Positions 55,844 to 64,000 of a stretch of DNA of 64,000 nt are shown piece by piece. This stretch comes from Bacteroidota bacterium. GTDB taxonomy: Bacteria; Bacteroidota; Bacteroidia; Bacteroidales; Lentimicrobiaceae. How positions within the stretch are numbered: position 1 is the first letter of the stretch; the number at the start of each line of letters is the position of its first letter. Location: positions 62,001 to 126,000 of the forward strand of contig JAEZDY010000024.1 of NCBI GenBank assembly GCA_023417935.1, in the 5' to 3' direction. The translations under genes and the position numbers were made by a program. The notes beneath the pieces are model-generated. The model worked only from the letters and a program-made list of their open reading frames with translations, did no database searches and was not told where the DNA came from.

Positions 55844-56266
55844 ATGAAAAAGTTAAATTTGATTACCTTATTCTTATTGGTAATTACCATAAGTGTACAG
55901 AGCCAGATTAACACTGAAGCTAATTCATCTAATTCAGATGCAACTAGTAAAAAGACTATCGAAAAGTTTCAGGTAGTTCTTTGTGATCATCAGACTGACA
56001 CGTTGACTTTAGCGCAATTAAGAAACTGTAATACAATCAAGGTTCTTAATGAACCTCAGATGGAGATTATATCTTATTCTATTGTTTGCCTTGTTGGTAA
56101 ATCTGATATTTACGAATACAATGGAACTGGAAGCATATTGCCAGAGAGGGTGATTGAGAATTTATCAAAAGATGGTATCACACACTTCTGGATAGAAAAC
56201 ATAACTGTGCTAAAGGACAATTCTGAACTTAATATTGGAACCCGGAAGTTCTTTCTAAAGAGTTAG
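55844..56266 (+). CDS. Small exported protein resembling the GldM C-terminal domain
   Basis: 140 residues with a signal peptide ending near S-V-Q-S-Q. After a ~20-residue Ser/Asn/Thr-rich linker comes a beta-rich domain ending I-E-N-I-T-V-L-K-D-N-S-E-L-N-I-G-T-R-K-F. Its strand pattern resembles the last domain of GldM, a T9SS motor component, but the match is by eye and weak. Two cysteines could form a disulfide. It is a single gene upstream of a convergent T9SS cargo gene. Function unknown. Confidence 0.7.
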   Translation: MKKLNLITLFLLVITISVQSQINTEANSSNSDATSKKTIEKFQVVLCDHQTDTLTLAQLRNCNTIKVLNEPQMEIISYSIVCLVGKSDIYEYNGTGSILPERVIENLSKDGITHFWIENITVLKDNSELNIGTRKFFLKS

Positions 56267-56320
56267 CGGAGAAATTCAGGTGTCTGATTTCGGGTATGAT
56301 TTTATCTTTCAATCATTCAC

Positions 56321-57439
56321 TTACCTATAAACTACCAACTTCTTCCCAACACTTCTGCCCTGCTCAGTTGAAAATCTTAAATAATACAGGCCATTCTTGA
56401 AATGACTGACATCTAAAGTTAATGTGTGATTACCTGGCTCAAATTTGTAGGAAGCTACCGATAAACCTGATTGGTTGTATACTGACATAAGGTTTACTTC
56501 CTTTTCAACTGTTATTGTTACATTGGTACTGGCAGGATTTGGGAAAATTGATACTTCGCCAACTTCAATCTCATTAACTGATACAGTTCTTTCAACAACT
56601 ATATTATCGATTTGCCAATAGTTAATGTTTTCTGAATTCTGACCAATAGCCGTAAACCTGATCTTGAACAAATTATTCTCAGCATCAGAAGCAAATATCA
56701 GCTCGTGCGTTTCCCAATCTCTGTCGCCGGTTGCACTATCAACGCTCAATAAAATCCACTCAGTTTCACTGAAAACATTATACTCAACAAGTAATTTTTC
56801 AGTTCCTGCAGCGAGGTTATCATCGAGTTTGAGATCATATTGAAGATGTAAATTCGCGCCGGGCTTATCGTTATTTTGCCAGTAGCTTGTTAATGATGTT
56901 GAATAATTGGTCAAACCTGTCGGGCTATGAAATTCAACTGCAGGAGCTGCATTTCCCATTTGTCCGGCTATATGCCAACTTTCATCATCAACCTCCCATT
57001 GGTTTGTTCCAAGGATGCCGGTGGTAAAGTATTCATAAAAAGGTAGCATGGGTATGCAACAAATACTTACTTCTATAGGACCCGCCAAAACTGATTCACC
57101 AGTTTCACCGGGCAATCCATAATAAGTAAGATCGTAAATTGCTGATACATGATAAATATAGGGGAGCCATTCAAGATTCAAGTCAAAATACTCTGTTGCA
57201 GGAAATTCAGTTGTACCTACAAGTGCGCCATCGCGATATATATTATATCCTAAAAGTCCCGGTGGGATTGTATCAGTTACTGGATCAACCGGAGCATCCC
57301 ATGTGAGATAGATATAATCAGTTTGTTCAGGGTTAACTCCTTGTAAATTAGATGGAGGTATCAGGTTAGGTGGGTCCTGAGCTGATAGATTTGCTGCTAA
57401 GAAAAGGAATAGGACAGTATAGGAGTAGAGTTTCCTCAT
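56321..57439 (-). CDS. T9SS-sorted surface protein with FN3 and jelly-roll domains
   Basis: 372 residues with a signal peptide ending near L-S-A-Q. Residues ~25-125 form a fibronectin type III domain (L-T-W-D-A-P-V, Y-N-I-Y-R-D-G). Residues ~130-285 form a carbohydrate-binding or MAM-like jelly roll (W-x-x-D-D-E-S-W, W-Q-I-D-N-I-V-V). The last ~75 residues are a type A T9SS sorting domain with F-P-N-P. It is probably surface-attached and adhesive or carbohydrate-binding, with no enzyme motif. Confidence 0.88.
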   Translation of the reverse strand: MRKLYSYTVLFLFLAANLSAQDPPNLIPPSNLQGVNPEQTDYIYLTWDAPVDPVTDTIPPGLLGYNIYRDGALVGTTEFPATEYFDLNLEWLPYIYHVSAIYDLTYYGLPGETGESVLAGPIEVSICCIPMLPFYEYFTTGILGTNQWEVDDESWHIAGQMGNAAPAVEFHSPTGLTNYSTSLTSYWQNNDKPGANLHLQYDLKLDDNLAAGTEKLLVEYNVFSETEWILLSVDSATGDRDWETHELIFASDAENNLFKIRFTAIGQNSENINYWQIDNIVVERTVSVNEIEVGEVSIFPNPASTNVTITVEKEVNLMSVYNQSGLSVASYKFEPGNHTLTLDVSHFKNGLYYLRFSTEQGRSVGKKLVVYR

Positions 57440-57535
57440 GATGTAAAAGATTTAATTGTATATCATATAGACAATATTTTTTGCTTTTACCCTAATGGAA
57501 ATTCAAATAAAATTTAATCCTTCCGCAACCCTCTG

Positions 57536-58174
57536 TTATTCAATTACTCCCACATAAACCGAATCCGACACTTTCCCCTTATCCTCACCAGCCGTAAAAT
57601 CGGGGTTGTAAAAGAACATCCAGATGTGTACAGGTGTTGTGTGAACCGGTATCTGCAGGTCTGCTTCTCCATCAGTTCTATATGCCACGTTGCTTAGCAT
57701 TTGCGAAACGCCTTCCTTTCCTTCATCTATAAACATGGCAATCATCACCTTGTCGTTTTTTATGACGTTATTAACCTTTTCAGGCTTTTTCCAGGTAATG
57801 TGCGCCAGGTTTCCGTTCAAAGTCAGGGTGCAGTCTTCAGGAGCTGCAATTGTTCCACGTGAGATTGGAATTGTGTTATAATTGAGAACCGGCATATCGA
57901 ATCCGTTGGTAAAGCAATTTTTAATGATAAACTGCCTTGCTTCATTGGAAGGGCTGTCGTGGTTAGTGGCCTGATATCCTATTTTGATAAATGAATGAAT
58001 TGACTTGATGAACCTGCTTGAAAGTTTGATCTTACCCCTGTGATTCCTCTGACCCGGTGTATCAGGGTTCTTCACATTTGCAGATTTTATCCGCATTACA
58101 TTCTTCTTTTTCCTTTTGTAGTGGACAATATTACCTATTGTGCCTGAGATGCTGTTACCATCGTTAATAGCCAT
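57536..58174 (-). CDS. DUF6266-like protein
   Basis: 212 residues, no signal peptide. The N-terminus (S-G-T-I-G-N-I-V-H-Y then R-I-K, followed by P-D-T-P-G-Q-R-N-H-R-G-K) matches the pattern of DUF6266 proteins, which are common and often multicopy in Bacteroidota and of unknown function. A C-terminal FN3-like beta region (L-A-H-I-T-W) follows. A block of 11-bp repeats lies ~80 bp upstream. Confidence 0.75.
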   Translation of the reverse strand: MAINDGNSISGTIGNIVHYKRKKKNVMRIKSANVKNPDTPGQRNHRGKIKLSSRFIKSIHSFIKIGYQATNHDSPSNEARQFIIKNCFTNGFDMPVLNYNTIPISRGTIAAPEDCTLTLNGNLAHITWKKPEKVNNVIKNDKVMIAMFIDEGKEGVSQMLSNVAYRTDGEADLQIPVHTTPVHIWMFFYNPDFTAGEDKGKVSDSVYVGVIE

Positions 58175-58254
58175 GTTTGGTCAATTTAGTTGTTAGTTAT
58201 TATAAGACCCGGGTTAGCATGGGACTATAAAGAGAGAGATCCAATTGTATCCGC

Positions 58255-58337
58255 TCTACTTTTTGTCTACCTTTTGTCTACCTTTCCTCTACCTTCTGTC
58301 TACCCCTGGGGTAGACAAATGGTAGACGTATGGTATT
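58255..58337. repeat. Phased 11-bp TCTAC repeats with inverted copies
   Basis: TCTAC cores begin at 58255, 58266, 58277, 58288 and 58299, exactly 11 bp apart and mostly within the unit TCTACCTTTTG. The reverse complement GTAGA then begins at 58311 and 58322, again 11 bp apart, with a weak copy at 58333. The junction is a near-perfect palindrome, TGTCTACCCC-T-GGGGTAGACA (58297-58317). The one-turn phasing puts all cores on the same face of the helix. It lies upstream of the DUF6266-like gene in the 452-bp gap 58175-58626. Confidence 0.85.
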
Positions 58338-58532
58338 TATTACCTAGTCGGATTTCAAATTTACAAAGAATATTTAAATTGCCAACACTTTATTCTCTAA
58401 ATAAATTACATAATTAACGTATGGTTATTTAATGTTCTCTGAATGTGTTGATTACATTAAAGGCTACGGGTTAAAGCGCAAATTAATGCTTCGCTTGCAT
58501 GCAATTAATAATGCTATACTGAGGAAATGAAA

Positions 58533-58583
58533 ATGCACAGTTTGTCGTTTCTTAAAATCTTAAGAATACGGCAAACTATGCAT
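58533..58583. repeat. Imperfect 23-bp inverted repeat
   Basis: The left arm 58533-58555 pairs with 58560-58583 with about two mismatches and one bulge (ATGCAcAGTTTGtCGT against ATGCAtAGTTTGcCGT). A second 8-bp hairpin (58603-58610 with 58614-58621) is adjacent. They may end transcription of the PKD-rich gene, but T runs are weak. Confidence 0.65.
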
Positions 58584-58626
58584 GAAGAATGGATTTAAAC
58601 GGGCATCTGACTATCAGATGCGCGCT

Positions 58627-61600
58627 TTACTGCTTTTGAATGATCAGTTTTCGAAGCAATACTGCCTCATTATTTGTCACCTTGAGGTAATACACTCCAG
58701 CTTGTGTGTCGCGCAGATTCAGGGTAGATTTATAAACACTTCCTGTAAGGTTGAGACTCTCTGAAAAGATCCGTTCACCCTGGAATGTATATACATCAAG
58801 CATTGTTGCACCTTTAAAACCTTCAATACGGTAATTAAATATACCGTCGCGCGAAGGGTTGGGATAGAATTGAAGCCTGTCATTAAGGGTGTTTTCATCA
58901 ATACCGTAGCTGCAATTATTGAAGGTGAAATATGCAGTAATATCTGCATCATTTACACATCCGGTTAATGGATCAGTAACTGAAACATTGTATGATTGCA
59001 GATCAAAACTGATGCCTGAAGTTTGAATGCTGATAGTTTGTTCCGTTGAGCCATTACTCCACAGATATGATGCCCCGGGGTTACCTGCATCAATTACAAT
59101 TGAATCAAAAACACAAACTCCAATCTCATTATTACTGATTATTTCAACAAGAGGATTTCCCTGGGGTAAAAGATTAATAGAAGGAGGGGGATTTACAGTG
59201 ACCTGAACACTGCCTGAGGCTGAGTTAAAACCATCGTTAACTGATACTTTGTATGTTGTATTTCCTGTTGGTGTAATTGTAGGTTCTGCCGCAGATGATG
59301 TAAATCCCGGTGGTATTGATGTCCAGCTGTAAGTATAATTGCCGGTACCACCACCTGCAACTGCGTAAAGTTGGATTGTCTGACCCAAACATACAACATT
59401 TGGTTGGGCCTGGGGACTAGTATTTAAAACACTTCCGTCAATGGTGATTTGAACCACGTCATCGCTTTCACCTATACAACCGGTTCCCAAATCAGTTACA
59501 TGCAGGGAGAATAATATAGATTCGTAGAGATTCACGGTAGTTGGATTCGGTACGTTTGCCGTTACTAATTTATCAGCTGGGTCCCATTGATAGGTATAAG
59601 GACCGGTGCCCTGAGAAACACTTCCTTGCAGGGTAGTTGTTGTGCCCCAGATTATTGCCTGATCAGGGCCTGCATTAGGCACCGGCAAAGGGATTACTGT
59701 AATGCTTATATTTTTACTCACATTAGTTTCACCATCATTCACCAGTACTGTATAAGTGGTGGTTTGATCAGGTGCAACCGTTGGATTGGCTAGTGTTGAG
59801 TTAAAACCCGGTGGATTAGAAGTCCATGTATATGTATAGGTTCCTAAACCTCCATATGCCGATACCTGCAACTGACTTTGTTCTCCACGGCAAATACTCA
59901 TTGGGCTGGCTTGAACAGTACAACTTAGTAAACCTCCCTCAACAGTAAGCAACATTTCATCTTCACTTGTACAACCCGTCTGGATATTTGTCACCGTTAA
60001 GGTAAAGGTGGTTGTAGTTGTCATTGCAATGGTAGTGGGCACCATAATATTTGGATTAACCAGCAAAGAAGCAGGTTCCCAGTGGTAAGAAAATCCACTG
60101 GAAGTACCGGTTACCGAACCATCAAGGGTTATAGCCTCACCTTCAGGAACAACCTTGTCAGGCCCGGCACTCATTTCAGGATTTGGATTTAATATAAGGT
60201 ATAGGGAATCAGTTGCTGGACATCCGGCTGCATTCGTGATCGTGCAACTGTACCAGCCTGTAGTATCAGTGAGAACACTTTGCGTTGTTGAATCATTATG
60301 CCATAAATAAGTACTGTATTCTCCGGCATCGAGGTAAAAGGCTTCATTGGCGCAAATAGTAGTATCATTACCCAGTTCAAAGCTTGGTGTTGATCCAACA
60401 GTTACAAGTCTGTTAACATTTTTCACCTGGCCATACATAAATACCTTTAAAAAGACCGGCCACAAACCCGGACCTGTAAAATGGAAGGTTGGATTCATTT
60501 CTGTGGTTGTAACTCCTCCGGGAAAAGTCCATCTGAGTGAATCGGGTGTATCAGATATACTTGCACTAAATTGCGTAGGATAGCCATCACAGGCAGGTTC
60601 ATCCCAGTAAAAGTCGGCAGTCAGGAAAAAGAATGATTGTATAAAGGGCGGAAGTCCATAATTGCATTGTCTTCCGGATAATCCTACTGCATTATCCACA
60701 TACCCACTAAATGCGCCAAGTGTATTTGGTTGATTGATTCTTGACAGGTAATTCGCCCCGCTCCGTGCTATGTATAACCTGTTATCAGGCCCAAGCTGCA
60801 ATGCTCCAATAGGCGCTGCATTTTGACCTACTGTAGCAACAACTGTTCTTGTGCCTACAATTAAAGTAGGATCATCTGATGAAAGATCGTACTGGTTGAT
60901 TTTGCGACCATCCTTCCATTCACCTATATAAAGTCGTTTACTATTAGGTGAAAACTCCACACCATAAGGACCACCCTGGCCTCCGGTGTATGTGTCATCG
61001 GTAACAAAATGTGTTATTATACCTGTGAATTTGTCAAAGTTGTATATATCCACAGAAAATTTTGTGTTGTTTGCTGAAGCAATCTTGGTTCCATCAGGTG
61101 ATACCTTTAAATATCCTTTTGAGTCTTGTCCGATGTTACCTACCAATGGAGGACCGGTAGTACTTATAACAGGAGTTGTAACAACGCCATCCCAGGTAAT
61201 TCTATAAGCATACAGATCAGCATTACCCCATTTCTTGGTAATAACCCAAAATGTTTGTCCATCACCATGTCCAACAGCAGTAACCTTTTCGCAAGCAAGA
61301 GGAACGAGTGATATGTTTTTCTCAGACGTAACCACATCCCCTAAGCCATTATTTAAGGTCATATCTACCTTTGAATAGCAAAGTCCACGTTCGAGGTTAT
61401 TATCGGCGGCATCCACGGTAAATATATAATACTCGGTTGAACTGCCTGGTTTGGGAACAATAATACCTGACTGGGTGCTGGATGAGTGCCCGTATAAGCC
61501 ACTTCCATTTGGCATTAAAGTGTGATTCTTTGTATACACGAACTGGCCGTCAGTATAAAACTCAAGAGCACCTGCAGCAGTTGATATAGAAGAACATCCT

Positions 61601-61806
61601 TCACCGGTTTGAAGTGCACCGTTTGTTAGCGCTACCGGAGGGCCATTTGCAAAACTTATTCCGGCGTGATTGCCAAAATACCAGTAATTAGCCTGCTTTT
61701 GGGCGTTGACGGTTGAAATCAGGCTGACCAATACGAGGAGTAAAAATGTCTTTTTCAATATCTTTGCTTTAGTTAATGCGTTAAAACTTCGACTCTTAGT
61801 ATCCAA
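58627..61806 (-). CDS. Large PKD-rich T9SS-sorted surface protein
   Basis: 1059 residues as given. A -7-like box overlaps the ATG at 61806, so translation may begin at an internal TTG (61758) directly before L-L-L-V-L-V-S-L. After the signal peptide, residues ~35-390 look like a beta-propeller (repeated Y-S-P-D-G-like strands). PKD domains start at F-P-G-G (~425). Two alternating Ig/PKD modules follow: type A (T-W-T-S-N-P-P-G-F or S-W-T-S-I-P-P-G-F) and type B (Y-x-W-D/E-P-A), repeated B-A-B-A. A Y-P-N-P type A sorting domain ends the protein. SprB-like adhesin role is plausible. Confidence 0.88.
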   Translation of the reverse strand: MDTKSRSFNALTKAKILKKTFLLLVLVSLISTVNAQKQANYWYFGNHAGISFANGPPVALTNGALQTGEGCSSISTAAGALEFYTDGQFVYTKNHTLMPNGSGLYGHSSSTQSGIIVPKPGSSTEYYIFTVDAADNNLERGLCYSKVDMTLNNGLGDVVTSEKNISLVPLACEKVTAVGHGDGQTFWVITKKWGNADLYAYRITWDGVVTTPVISTTGPPLVGNIGQDSKGYLKVSPDGTKIASANNTKFSVDIYNFDKFTGIITHFVTDDTYTGGQGGPYGVEFSPNSKRLYIGEWKDGRKINQYDLSSDDPTLIVGTRTVVATVGQNAAPIGALQLGPDNRLYIARSGANYLSRINQPNTLGAFSGYVDNAVGLSGRQCNYGLPPFIQSFFFLTADFYWDEPACDGYPTQFSASISDTPDSLRWTFPGGVTTTEMNPTFHFTGPGLWPVFLKVFMYGQVKNVNRLVTVGSTPSFELGNDTTICANEAFYLDAGEYSTYLWHNDSTTQSVLTDTTGWYSCTITNAAGCPATDSLYLILNPNPEMSAGPDKVVPEGEAITLDGSVTGTSSGFSYHWEPASLLVNPNIMVPTTIAMTTTTTFTLTVTNIQTGCTSEDEMLLTVEGGLLSCTVQASPMSICRGEQSQLQVSAYGGLGTYTYTWTSNPPGFNSTLANPTVAPDQTTTYTVLVNDGETNVSKNISITVIPLPVPNAGPDQAIIWGTTTTLQGSVSQGTGPYTYQWDPADKLVTANVPNPTTVNLYESILFSLHVTDLGTGCIGESDDVVQITIDGSVLNTSPQAQPNVVCLGQTIQLYAVAGGGTGNYTYSWTSIPPGFTSSAAEPTITPTGNTTYKVSVNDGFNSASGSVQVTVNPPPSINLLPQGNPLVEIISNNEIGVCVFDSIVIDAGNPGASYLWSNGSTEQTISIQTSGISFDLQSYNVSVTDPLTGCVNDADITAYFTFNNCSYGIDENTLNDRLQFYPNPSRDGIFNYRIEGFKGATMLDVYTFQGERIFSESLNLTGSVYKSTLNLRDTQAGVYYLKVTNNEAVLLRKLIIQKQ

Positions 61807-61828
61807 AAATAAAACTTTTTTATTAAGC

Positions 61829-62746
61829 CTACTGCTTTTGTAAAGTAATTTTTATCGACTGACCTTTATTCATACTTGCGTTGATCAAATTACTTTCATT
61901 ACCATTGCGTAACACCGCCTTAACAGTAGTAAGGGGGATGGTGCCCTCATCGGTTGCTATCAGTGTGATAATCAGTGTTTTATCATTACCTGTAACAGAA
62001 AATTTGAGTGATTTTACACGGTTGGTGATCTCAAAATCAGTGAGTATAATTTTATCATTTTCCTTGATGGTAATTTTATCACCATCCTGGTATTTATCAT
62101 CAACAAGCTCCAATAAGATGAAATCAGACTTTAACTCCAGCACTGTTTCTGTTTCAGGTTCGAGGATAAGCTCTCTTCTAACCCATTTTGAAGGGTCAGT
62201 ATATTGATCTTCTGCCTTTTTCAGCGTATCAGGTTTAGGTATTTTTTCTATAGCTTTTTCGACTTTAGTAGTAAGTTCTTTCAGCTCTTTTTCGGTCATC
62301 AGCATTACTGAACCTGAATCACATGATATTCCTTTACCAGGGCTTTCCGAATGAAACTTTCCAGAAAAGACTGATTTTCCGGCTTTTCGCTCAAATTTTC
62401 CATGCACTTTCATGAAACAGAACTCATTCAGGGGGGTCTTTGAACGGGAACTGATAATGCTTTTCTCCTGGAAGTACATGGTTTTTTTCTTCAAATCAAT
62501 AAAACCGGTTATGCTGGCTTTGGTTTCCTCACTTCCATCAACATCACTAATGGAAAAACCTGTAATTGTATTATTCTTATGAGCTTGATAATTAATTTGA
62601 TAGCTCATATATTGAGTGTTACCAACAGCTATTACACCTTTAAGAATTGTTTCCTGCGCATTTACTCCTCTTAAGAAGAATAAGAAAATAGCAAATAAAA
62701 GTATTGCTTTCGATGTTTTATACATTAACTTTACAGAGATATTCAT
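61829..62746 (-). CDS. Secreted protein of unknown function
   Basis: About 305 residues, starting at 62746 or at an internal ATG ending at 62725. A signal peptide ends near R-G-V-N-A-Q. The first half is beta-rich with a S-D-V-D-G segment, the middle (~150-200) is charged and possibly helical (E-K-E-L-K-E-L-T-T-K-V-E-K-A-I), and the last ~110 residues look like an Ig-like beta domain. Two cysteines. No T9SS sorting domain. I recognise no family. Its start is only 24 bp from that of the divergent Pmp3-like gene. Confidence 0.75.
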   Translation of the reverse strand: MNISVKLMYKTSKAILLFAIFLFFLRGVNAQETILKGVIAVGNTQYMSYQINYQAHKNNTITGFSISDVDGSEETKASITGFIDLKKKTMYFQEKSIISSRSKTPLNEFCFMKVHGKFERKAGKSVFSGKFHSESPGKGISCDSGSVMLMTEKELKELTTKVEKAIEKIPKPDTLKKAEDQYTDPSKWVRRELILEPETETVLELKSDFILLELVDDKYQDGDKITIKENDKIILTDFEITNRVKSLKFSVTGNDKTLIITLIATDEGTIPLTTVKAVLRNGNESNLINASMNKGQSIKITLQKQ

Positions 62747-62770
62747 GTTAAACTTAATATCCATAAAATT

Positions 62771-63121
62771 ATGAAAATTATTACACCAAAAATTACAACC
62801 GCTCTCCTATTGGTTATTTTCCTTGTAGGATTTGTAAATGTTGCTGATGCTGCCTTTGCAGGCAAGAAAGATGTAAGCAAAACAGAAGTTGTTGCCCAGA
62901 GCAATACCGATGTAAGTAATGCAATTACTGCTCTTGAAGCACCTGTTCCGGCACCAAGCACCAGTACGCTACTATTGGTGATCATTGCACTGTTCATTCC
63001 TCCTTTAGCTGTTTATCTATTGTATGAAGAAATAGGCACACCATTCTGGGTAAACCTTGTTCTTACACTTTTATTCTTTATTCCGGGTGTTATCCATGCA
63101 CTGATTCATATCCTAAGGTAG
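62771..63121 (+). CDS. YqaE/Pmp3-family membrane protein with exported N-terminal extension
   Basis: 116 residues. The last ~50 form the Pmp3/YqaE hairpin of two transmembrane helices (I-P-P-L-A-V-Y-L and F-I-P-G-V-I-H-A). Typical members are ~52-60 residues; here a signal-peptide-like helix (~8-28) and a ~40-residue Ser/Thr/Pro/Ala-rich linker are added in front. Family members affect membrane potential and salt or cold stress. This extended version is common in Bacteroidota, but its role is unknown. A terminator follows. Confidence 0.88.
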   Translation: MKIITPKITTALLLVIFLVGFVNVADAAFAGKKDVSKTEVVAQSNTDVSNAITALEAPVPAPSTSTLLLVIIALFIPPLAVYLLYEEIGTPFWVNLVLTLLFFIPGVIHALIHILR

Positions 63122-63170
63122 GTATTAACGAATGATGAAATTGGGTTCCTATAACGGGAACCATTGAATG

Positions 63171-63212
63171 AACCACTTACATAAGTAATTGTGTAAGTGG
63201 TTTTTGTTTTTC
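63171..63212 (+). terminator. Terminator of the Pmp3-like gene
   Basis: AACCACTTACA (63171-63181) pairs with TGTAAGTGGTT (63192-63202) around a 10-base loop, followed by TTTGTTTTT. It ends 22 bases before the GH16 start codon. Confidence 0.82.
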
Positions 63213-63234
63213 AGATACAATGTAATATTGCGAA

Positions 63235-64000
63235 ATGAGTAGAATAAAAATAATAGGAAGATTATTATCATTTGTGTTACTGCTTGCAGTCACTACTTCG
63301 TGTTCCACAATTGCACAGCAAAGAACCAGTACAATTAAATCGGCAGGAACACCAGGGGGTGATTGGATACTTGTATTTAGTGACGAATTCACTGACACAG
63401 CTCTTAATAAAGAAGTATGGACTACCTGGTTCCCATACACTCATGATGGTAGTGATCAGTGTGCTTTTTGTCGCACACACGGCAACGAAAATCAGGTTTT
63501 TCTTGACCGGAATATTGTAATAAAAGATGGGATTCTTAACATAGTTGCTAAGCGTGAAAAGGCAGAGTGGATGGGTGAACACCGTAATTTTACATCTGCT
63601 ATGATTCATGCCCGTAATGCGTACGGTCACGGGCGCTACGAAGTCAGAAGCAAACTGCCTGCCGGTGAAGGTTTCTGGCCTGGGATATGGACTTTTGGCC
63701 AGATATCAGCCGAAGTAGATCTTATGGAGGCTGGAATGCAAAACCCTGAAAGATTCCATGCTTCTGTGCATAACTGGCTGATAAAAAAGATGAAGCATAA
63801 AAGAATAAAGGTTGGAGTTGATCTTTCAGACGACTTCCACGTATATGCTATGGAATGGGACGAGAACTCAATCAAATTCTTTTTTGACGATATGCAGGTA
63901 TGGGAGTTATGCAGGTATGCTACCCGCCGGGGTAATAACCCCAGGAACTGTAATGTGCGCAAAAAGAGTTATGTACAACAACCTGTTTTCCCTCCTGATA
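63235..64000 (+). CDS. Glycoside hydrolase family 16 lipoprotein (5' part)
   Basis: The frame is open from the ATG at 63235 through the window end, so only the first ~255 residues are seen. The signal sequence ends at V-T-T-S-C, a probable lipobox, placing the enzyme on the membrane surface. F-S-D-E-F begins the GH16 jelly roll, and the catalytic E-V-D-L-M-E matches E-x-D-x-x-E of laminarinases and related endo-beta-glucanases/galactanases. Y-A-M-E-W and F-F-F-D-D are conserved strands. Substrate (laminarin, lichenan, agar or carrageenan type) cannot be decided. A C-A-F-C pair near residue 80 is unusual. Confidence 0.9.
   Translation, partial: MSRIKIIGRLLSFVLLLAVTTSCSTIAQQRTSTIKSAGTPGGDWILVFSDEFTDTALNKEVWTTWFPYTHDGSDQCAFCRTHGNENQVFLDRNIVIKDGILNIVAKREKAEWMGEHRNFTSAMIHARNAYGHGRYEVRSKLPAGEGFWPGIWTFGQISAEVDLMEAGMQNPERFHASVHNWLIKKMKHKRIKVGVDLSDDFHVYAMEWDENSIKFFFDDMQVWELCRYATRRGNNPRNCNVRKKSYVQQPVFPPD

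Noticed and set aside
58255..58337. CRISPR array
   Set aside because: Units are 11 bp with no unique spacers, and the orientation inverts; no cas genes nearby.
58190..58417. 75-codon open frame on the plus strand
   Set aside because: It is produced by the 11-bp repeats and has no ribosome site or protein-like composition.

Overview
The window is chromosomal DNA of a Bacteroidota bacterium, probably a Bacteroidales/Marinilabiliales-type environmental anaerobe or facultative anaerobe. The evidence is several secreted proteins ending in type IX secretion (T9SS) sorting domains, Bacteroidota-type promoters (TAnnTTTG -7 boxes), PorT-like and DUF6266-like proteins, and an acpP-fabF-rnc block next to an IPExxxVDY-like gene. 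The DNA is AT-rich and tightly packed. I see no phage, plasmid, insertion sequence or CRISPR array.

Layout. 1-9.7 kb: the tail of a T9SS cargo protein, a large gingipain-type (C25) T9SS protease, an outer-membrane barrel, a PhoB/PhoR-like two-component pair, a polyprenyl diphosphate synthase, a radical SAM protein, a pterin dehydratase and a protein made of perfect 25-residue repeats. 9.7-20 kb: B12-dependent ribonucleotide reductase, a very large TolB-like propeller plus outer-membrane barrel protein with a degenerate peptidase domain, a metallo-hydrolase, a GT9 glycosyltransferase, TatD and L-asparaginase. 20-34 kb: tRNA-Ser, an ExbB/ExbD energy-transducing operon, an RNA-processing-type metallo-beta-lactamase, a GT39 glycosyltransferase, RecQ, a divergent threonine-degradation pair (kbl and SDR-type threonine dehydrogenase), an NtrC-type regulator and a Dus enzyme.

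34.4-43.9 kb: ten same-strand genes form the most interesting region. A Tat-exported molybdopterin oxidoreductase with its ferredoxin and NrfD-type membrane subunits (PsrABC/PhsABC architecture) is followed by two half-size YeeE/YedE sulfur-compound permeases. Next come two membrane-anchored rhodanese-like proteins that have both lost the catalytic cysteine and both end in Gly-Gly-Gly-Cys, then a Rieske protein, then one polypeptide fusing a cytochrome b6-like membrane domain to a 12-heme c-type cytochrome. I read this as a periplasmic sulfur-redox and quinone-coupled electron-transfer system with an unusual sulfur-carrier design. The function is inferred.

43.9-64 kb: a fused B12-dependent acyl-CoA mutase (IcmF type), a T9SS zinc carboxypeptidase, acpP-fabF-rnc, mnmA, a HAD phosphatase, a CAU-anticodon tRNA, more T9SS surface proteins, a block of helically phased 11-bp repeats, a Pmp3/YqaE membrane protein and the start of a GH16 glucanase running off the window. 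Two B12-dependent enzymes are present but no cobalamin riboswitch is visible beside either.
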